64,000 nucleotides of DNA from Pedobacter jejuensis (GTDB taxonomy: Bacteria; Bacteroidota; Bacteroidia; Sphingobacteriales; Sphingobacteriaceae). The stretch is from contig NZ_RBEE01000023.1 of NCBI RefSeq assembly GCF_003725795.1, positions 496,001 to 560,000 of the forward strand. Direction: 5' to 3'. Of the stretch, positions 60,793-64,000 are shown piece after piece. Made by a program: the position numbers and the translations under genes. Every line of letters starts with the position of its first letter. Within the stretch, counting starts at the first letter, position 1. A model generated the notes under the pieces. The model ran no database searches. It was not told the DNA's origin and was given only the letters and a program-made list of their open reading frames with translations.

Positions 60793-61908
60793 ATGTCTGA
60801 ACCCAAATTTACTACAGATTATAACCTGATACTAGAAAAAGTTGCCGAAATAAATCCTGTAGAATATGCTAAAACACGAAACTTTATCGATGGTGCAGTG
60901 AGCCATTTATCTCCCTACATTTCCAGAGGTGTAATTAGCTTGAAACAAGTTAAGCAAGAGGCATCAAACAAAGGATTAGAACCTTATCAAATTGAAAAGT
61001 TTTTACAAGAATTGGCCTGGCGAGAATATTATCAACGCATCTGGCAGGTTAGAGGCGATGCTATTTGGAATGATTTAAGACAGCCTCAACCGGACGTGCT
61101 CCATAATAAAATGGTAAAAGCTGTTGTTGAAGCCCGAACAAATATAACGGCAATTGATGCTGGAATTAACAAACTTTACGAATCGGGTTATATGCATAAT
61201 CATGTTAGAATGTATGTGGCTTCAATTGTATGTAATATTGGGAAAGCGTATTGGCTACAACCTTCTAAATGGCTATATTATAATTTGTTAGATGGCGATG
61301 TGGCAAGCAATAATGCAAGCTGGCAGTGGGTAGCAGCCGCTTTTTCAGATAAAAAATATTACTTTAATCAAGAGAATCTCAATAAATATACCGGAAGCGA
61401 CCAGCGGAATACTTTTATGGATAAATCATACGAGGATGTTGCCACTATGGAAATCCCTGATGTTTTATTGGAGACAATTGATTTAAAACTTGAAACCATC
61501 CTGCCTGAGACAGAAAAGCCTACAATCGACACTAGTAAACCCACAATAATTTACAACAGTTATAATTTGGATCCACAATGGCGGAAAGATGAGGATGCAA
61601 ACCGAATTTTGCTTTTAGAACCATCACATTTTTCAAAATACCCTGTTAGTGAAAGAGTGATTCAATTTGTAATCGACTTATCCAAAAATATTCCAGGCAT
61701 TCAAGTTTTTGTTGGCGAAATTTCTGAATTAGTAACATTTTATGATGGAAGCGAATTGAATATCGAAAAAGCCATCATTTCAAAAAATCATGTTGCTTTT
61801 AAACATTATCCAGGAATAAAAGATGATTATGAATGGATGTTTCCTGAAGTTACCGGCGAATATTCATCATTTTTTAAATATTGGAAACGTTGTAAAGCGT
61901 ATTTATAG
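60793..61908 (+). CDS. Photolyase/cryptochrome-like FAD protein with permuted domains
   Basis: A 371-aa protein. Residues about 1-215 match the photolyase FAD-binding domain: LSPYISRGVISLKQV, EKFLQELAWREYYQRIW, YMHNHVRMYVASIVC and WLYYNLLDGDVASNNASWQWVAAAFSDKKYYFN. Residues about 250-371 look like the alpha/beta (antenna) domain, which is normally N-terminal (PTIIYNSYNLDPQW, ILLLEPSHFSKYPVSERVIQFVIDLSKNIPGIQVFVGEISELV). So the two halves occur in reversed order, with no N-terminal alpha/beta half. DNA repair or light sensing are both possible. Confidence 0.8.
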   Translation: MSEPKFTTDYNLILEKVAEINPVEYAKTRNFIDGAVSHLSPYISRGVISLKQVKQEASNKGLEPYQIEKFLQELAWREYYQRIWQVRGDAIWNDLRQPQPDVLHNKMVKAVVEARTNITAIDAGINKLYESGYMHNHVRMYVASIVCNIGKAYWLQPSKWLYYNLLDGDVASNNASWQWVAAAFSDKKYYFNQENLNKYTGSDQRNTFMDKSYEDVATMEIPDVLLETIDLKLETILPETEKPTIDTSKPTIIYNSYNLDPQWRKDEDANRILLLEPSHFSKYPVSERVIQFVIDLSKNIPGIQVFVGEISELVTFYDGSELNIEKAIISKNHVAFKHYPGIKDDYEWMFPEVTGEYSSFFKYWKRCKAYL

Positions 61909-62153
61909 CATTAATCTGTAACACACAACTTCCTCAAGCAACTTGTTTTGTTGAATTTAATCGGTGATGAATAGCTTATTCTAAAAGGTGAATCTTACTT
62001 GTAATCTGAGTTTGATTCTTAAACTTAATATTTTGCTTTTTAATTGCTTGTAAGACACGTCTTGCTGAAAAAAAAGCAGCTAATTATTGTGAAGGAAAAT
62101 TAATAATCGAACTGAGGTTTGTAGAAATCCCATCTGATTAAATTGAACACCTC

Positions 62154-64000
62154 CTATTTTGTAACAACCTCTACTTTTCCACCATTTTTAAATAAATCGT
62201 GCGACACGAAATATCCTTTCAAATCATTTCCGTTTACTTTGATATTCGTCATATCTCTACCTTTATTGGGTTTAAATATGGTAATAAATTTTCCGTTGTT
62301 TGTTCTCCATTTTACTTCATCAAATAGCGGTACCGTAACAATATATTCAGCATCGGTTGCCGAAAATGGGTATAAGCCTAAAGCGCTGAAAACGTACCAG
62401 GAAGACATTTCTCCTGCATCATCCATACCGGAAAGGGCCAAACCATCATCACCAATTCCGTATAAATTGTTTAAAATATTATCCACAATCTTTTGCGATT
62501 TTTCTGGCTTTCCAATAAAATGATAGGCAAATGGTGCTTCATGATCGGGCTGATTACCGTGGCAATATTGCCCAATCATGGTTTCAACGTTTCTGGCGAT
62601 ATAATTTGGATTCCAGGGTACCGTAAAAAGGGAATCAAGTTTAGATTCAAATCCTTTTGGACCGCCATATAATGCTATCAAACCTTTCATATCATGCGGT
62701 GCAAAAAATGAAACCTGCCAAGCATTCGCTTCCCTATACATGTATTCATAATAAGGATATTGCGGATTAAATGGTGTAATCCAGCTTCCATCGGCTAATT
62801 TCCCACGCATAAACCGAGTTGATGGGTCGAACATATTTTTATAATTTTTCGATCTGGCCATCAGTATTCTATAATTTGCGGTATCACCTAATTTTTTAGC
62901 AATTTGAGCAACAGAATAATCATCGTAAGCATACTCTAGCGTTTTGGATACGCCAGCGTTGGCTTTGGTTTCTACATTTGGGTTTTTAACATCCGGGTCA
63001 GAGATATATCCTTTGGAAATATATTCTTCAATATGCGGTCTTGCGCCTCCCGGCGTATTGGCATTTTTTAATAGAATTTGATAAGTCCCTTTAATATCAA
63101 AATTATCTATTCCTCTTAAATAAGCTCCTGCGATGGAAGATGCACCATGGTCGCCATGAAAAAACGTAGGAATAAAACCTTTTTTATCACCAACATCCTT
63201 CATCGATTTTATTACATCTAATGTTACATCTGGTGATATTAATCCTAACAGTACATCTTTGTTCCGATACGTATCCCACAATGAGGGTTCTGTATAATAC
63301 CTAAAATCAGATTTGACAACTTTTCGATTTGCATCTGTATATTCTCCATTTACATCACTTCGCAAAGCCGGCCATAAAAAAGAACGATATAAGCACGAAT
63401 AAAGCATTACTTTTTGCTTCTCAGTACCGCCCTTTACTTGAATAGATGATAGGATAGTTTCCCATTTCTTTGTGGCTTCAGCACGAATTTCTTTAAATGT
63501 TTTGTTGCCAATTTCTTTTAATAAATTCTCTTTAGCATTTGCGGTGCTTACAAATGATAAACCTATTTTAAGTTCTACAGGTTCAGTATTTCCATCAGCA
63601 AGATGAACAACGGCATAGCCAGTTCGTTTACCTTCTTCAGTTTTATCAAGCTTAGTTATTTTAGTATTTATTATCGCATAGAAATAAACATTTTCACCAC
63701 CTTGAAAACCTTCTATTGCATTGCTTCCATCCTGTTTAATATTCCATGTTGATACCCGACTATTGGCTTTTCCCATATCGAAAAGTATCTGCCTGTTTGT
63801 ATTATCTTTAAATACGTAACGATGATAACCTGCTCTTAATGTTGATGTTAAACTTACGTTAACTTTGTAATCATCCAGGTAAACCTGATAAAATCCTGGG
63901 GCAGAACTTTCGTTTTTATGGGAAAATTTGGAACCGAATGTAGCACCTGGATTTGACATCGGTAAAATTGGGATGTTGCATAAATTCCAGTGACCTTTAT
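62154..64000 (-). CDS. GH92 family alpha-mannosidase-like glycosidase (partial)
   Basis: The frame runs from the stop at 62154 to the right window edge, so the N-terminal part of the gene, with its signal peptide, lies outside. Typical GH92 features are HWNLCNIPILPMSNPGATFGSKFSH, FYTEPSLWDTYRNKDVLLGL-like sheet elements, EYAYDDYSVAQIAKKLGD, PDHEAPFAYHFIG and LSGMDDAGEMSSWYVFSALGLYP near the C-terminus, the last with catalytic-region Asp/Glu. GH92 enzymes are calcium-dependent exo-alpha-mannosidases acting on host or fungal glycans. The M at 63957-63959 is internal, not the start. Confidence 0.88.
   Translation of the reverse strand, partial: KGHWNLCNIPILPMSNPGATFGSKFSHKNESSAPGFYQVYLDDYKVNVSLTSTLRAGYHRYVFKDNTNRQILFDMGKANSRVSTWNIKQDGSNAIEGFQGGENVYFYAIINTKITKLDKTEEGKRTGYAVVHLADGNTEPVELKIGLSFVSTANAKENLLKEIGNKTFKEIRAEATKKWETILSSIQVKGGTEKQKVMLYSCLYRSFLWPALRSDVNGEYTDANRKVVKSDFRYYTEPSLWDTYRNKDVLLGLISPDVTLDVIKSMKDVGDKKGFIPTFFHGDHGASSIAGAYLRGIDNFDIKGTYQILLKNANTPGGARPHIEEYISKGYISDPDVKNPNVETKANAGVSKTLEYAYDDYSVAQIAKKLGDTANYRILMARSKNYKNMFDPSTRFMRGKLADGSWITPFNPQYPYYEYMYREANAWQVSFFAPHDMKGLIALYGGPKGFESKLDSLFTVPWNPNYIARNVETMIGQYCHGNQPDHEAPFAYHFIGKPEKSQKIVDNILNNLYGIGDDGLALSGMDDAGEMSSWYVFSALGLYPFSATDAEYIVTVPLFDEVKWRTNNGKFITIFKPNKGRDMTNIKVNGNDLKGYFVSHDLFKNGGKVEVVTK

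Overview
The window looks like a chromosomal segment of a Sphingobacteriaceae-type Bacteroidota, probably Pedobacter or a close relative. The evidence is the AT-rich sequence, the TTTG / TANNTTTG promoter boxes of this phylum, futalosine-pathway menaquinone genes, a Bacteroidota histone H1-like protein, GH92 and GH130 enzymes, BtgA/BtgB mobilization genes and a SAM-I riboswitch upstream of metY-metX-hom. The genus is inferred from gene content; no search was run.

Layout. 1-8.3 kb: an NlpC/P60 lipoprotein (cut by the window edge), mutS, a ribosome hibernation factor, a Fic protein, mqnA, a histidine phosphatase, mqnE and a small lipoprotein. 8.4-16.3 kb: sulfur amino acid genes. These are a trans-sulfuration PLP enzyme, a 1.15-kb array of long repeats, a secreted unknown, then a SAM-I riboswitch followed by a Cys/Met-ending 39-codon leader ORF and metY-metX-hom. 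16.3-31.2 kb: a Panacea-type toxin-antitoxin pair, a queuosine precursor transporter, an MFS drug exporter, a histone H1-like gene, a bacteriophytochrome with response regulator and heme oxygenase, a second response regulator, an MscS channel, an esterase lipoprotein, Ku, and a convergent glycosyltransferase / GH130 pair. 31.4-42.3 kb: a metallophosphoesterase, gltD-gltB, a transaldolase-like gene, a GmhB-like phosphatase, a sugar MFS transporter and tRNA-Lys(TTT).

42.3 to about 54.2 kb is a mobilizable island next to tRNA-Lys. It carries a tyrosine integrase, an ORF6N protein, relaxase BtgB with accessory BtgA, an inverted-repeat region that looks like oriT, an excisionase-like HTH protein and an inserted IS3-family element with an A6G frameshift signal. 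The cargo is rich in HEPN-like proteins: a membrane-anchored one, a nucleotidyltransferase-like/HEPN protein heading a three-gene operon of unknown function, and an XRE regulator with an abortive-infection protein.

54.5-58.9 kb is a tightly packed minus-strand operon that I read as a candidate peptide natural-product (RiPP-like) cluster. It encodes a truncated squalene-cyclase-like repeat protein, a membrane M50 protease with a PqqD-like N-terminus, a 55-aa peptide with a leader-like N-terminus and a two-Cys C-terminus, a carboxypeptidase-regulatory-like exported protein, a MauE/thioredoxin-like membrane protein and a Nudix IPP isomerase-like enzyme. At its upstream end two genes are broken at one junction (cyclase N-terminus lost, OmpR regulator C-terminus lost), which points to a past insertion or deletion. 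The window closes with an HD-domain protein, a TIGR03643-type protein paired with an apparently permuted photolyase/cryptochrome-like protein, and a GH92 glycosidase cut by the right edge.
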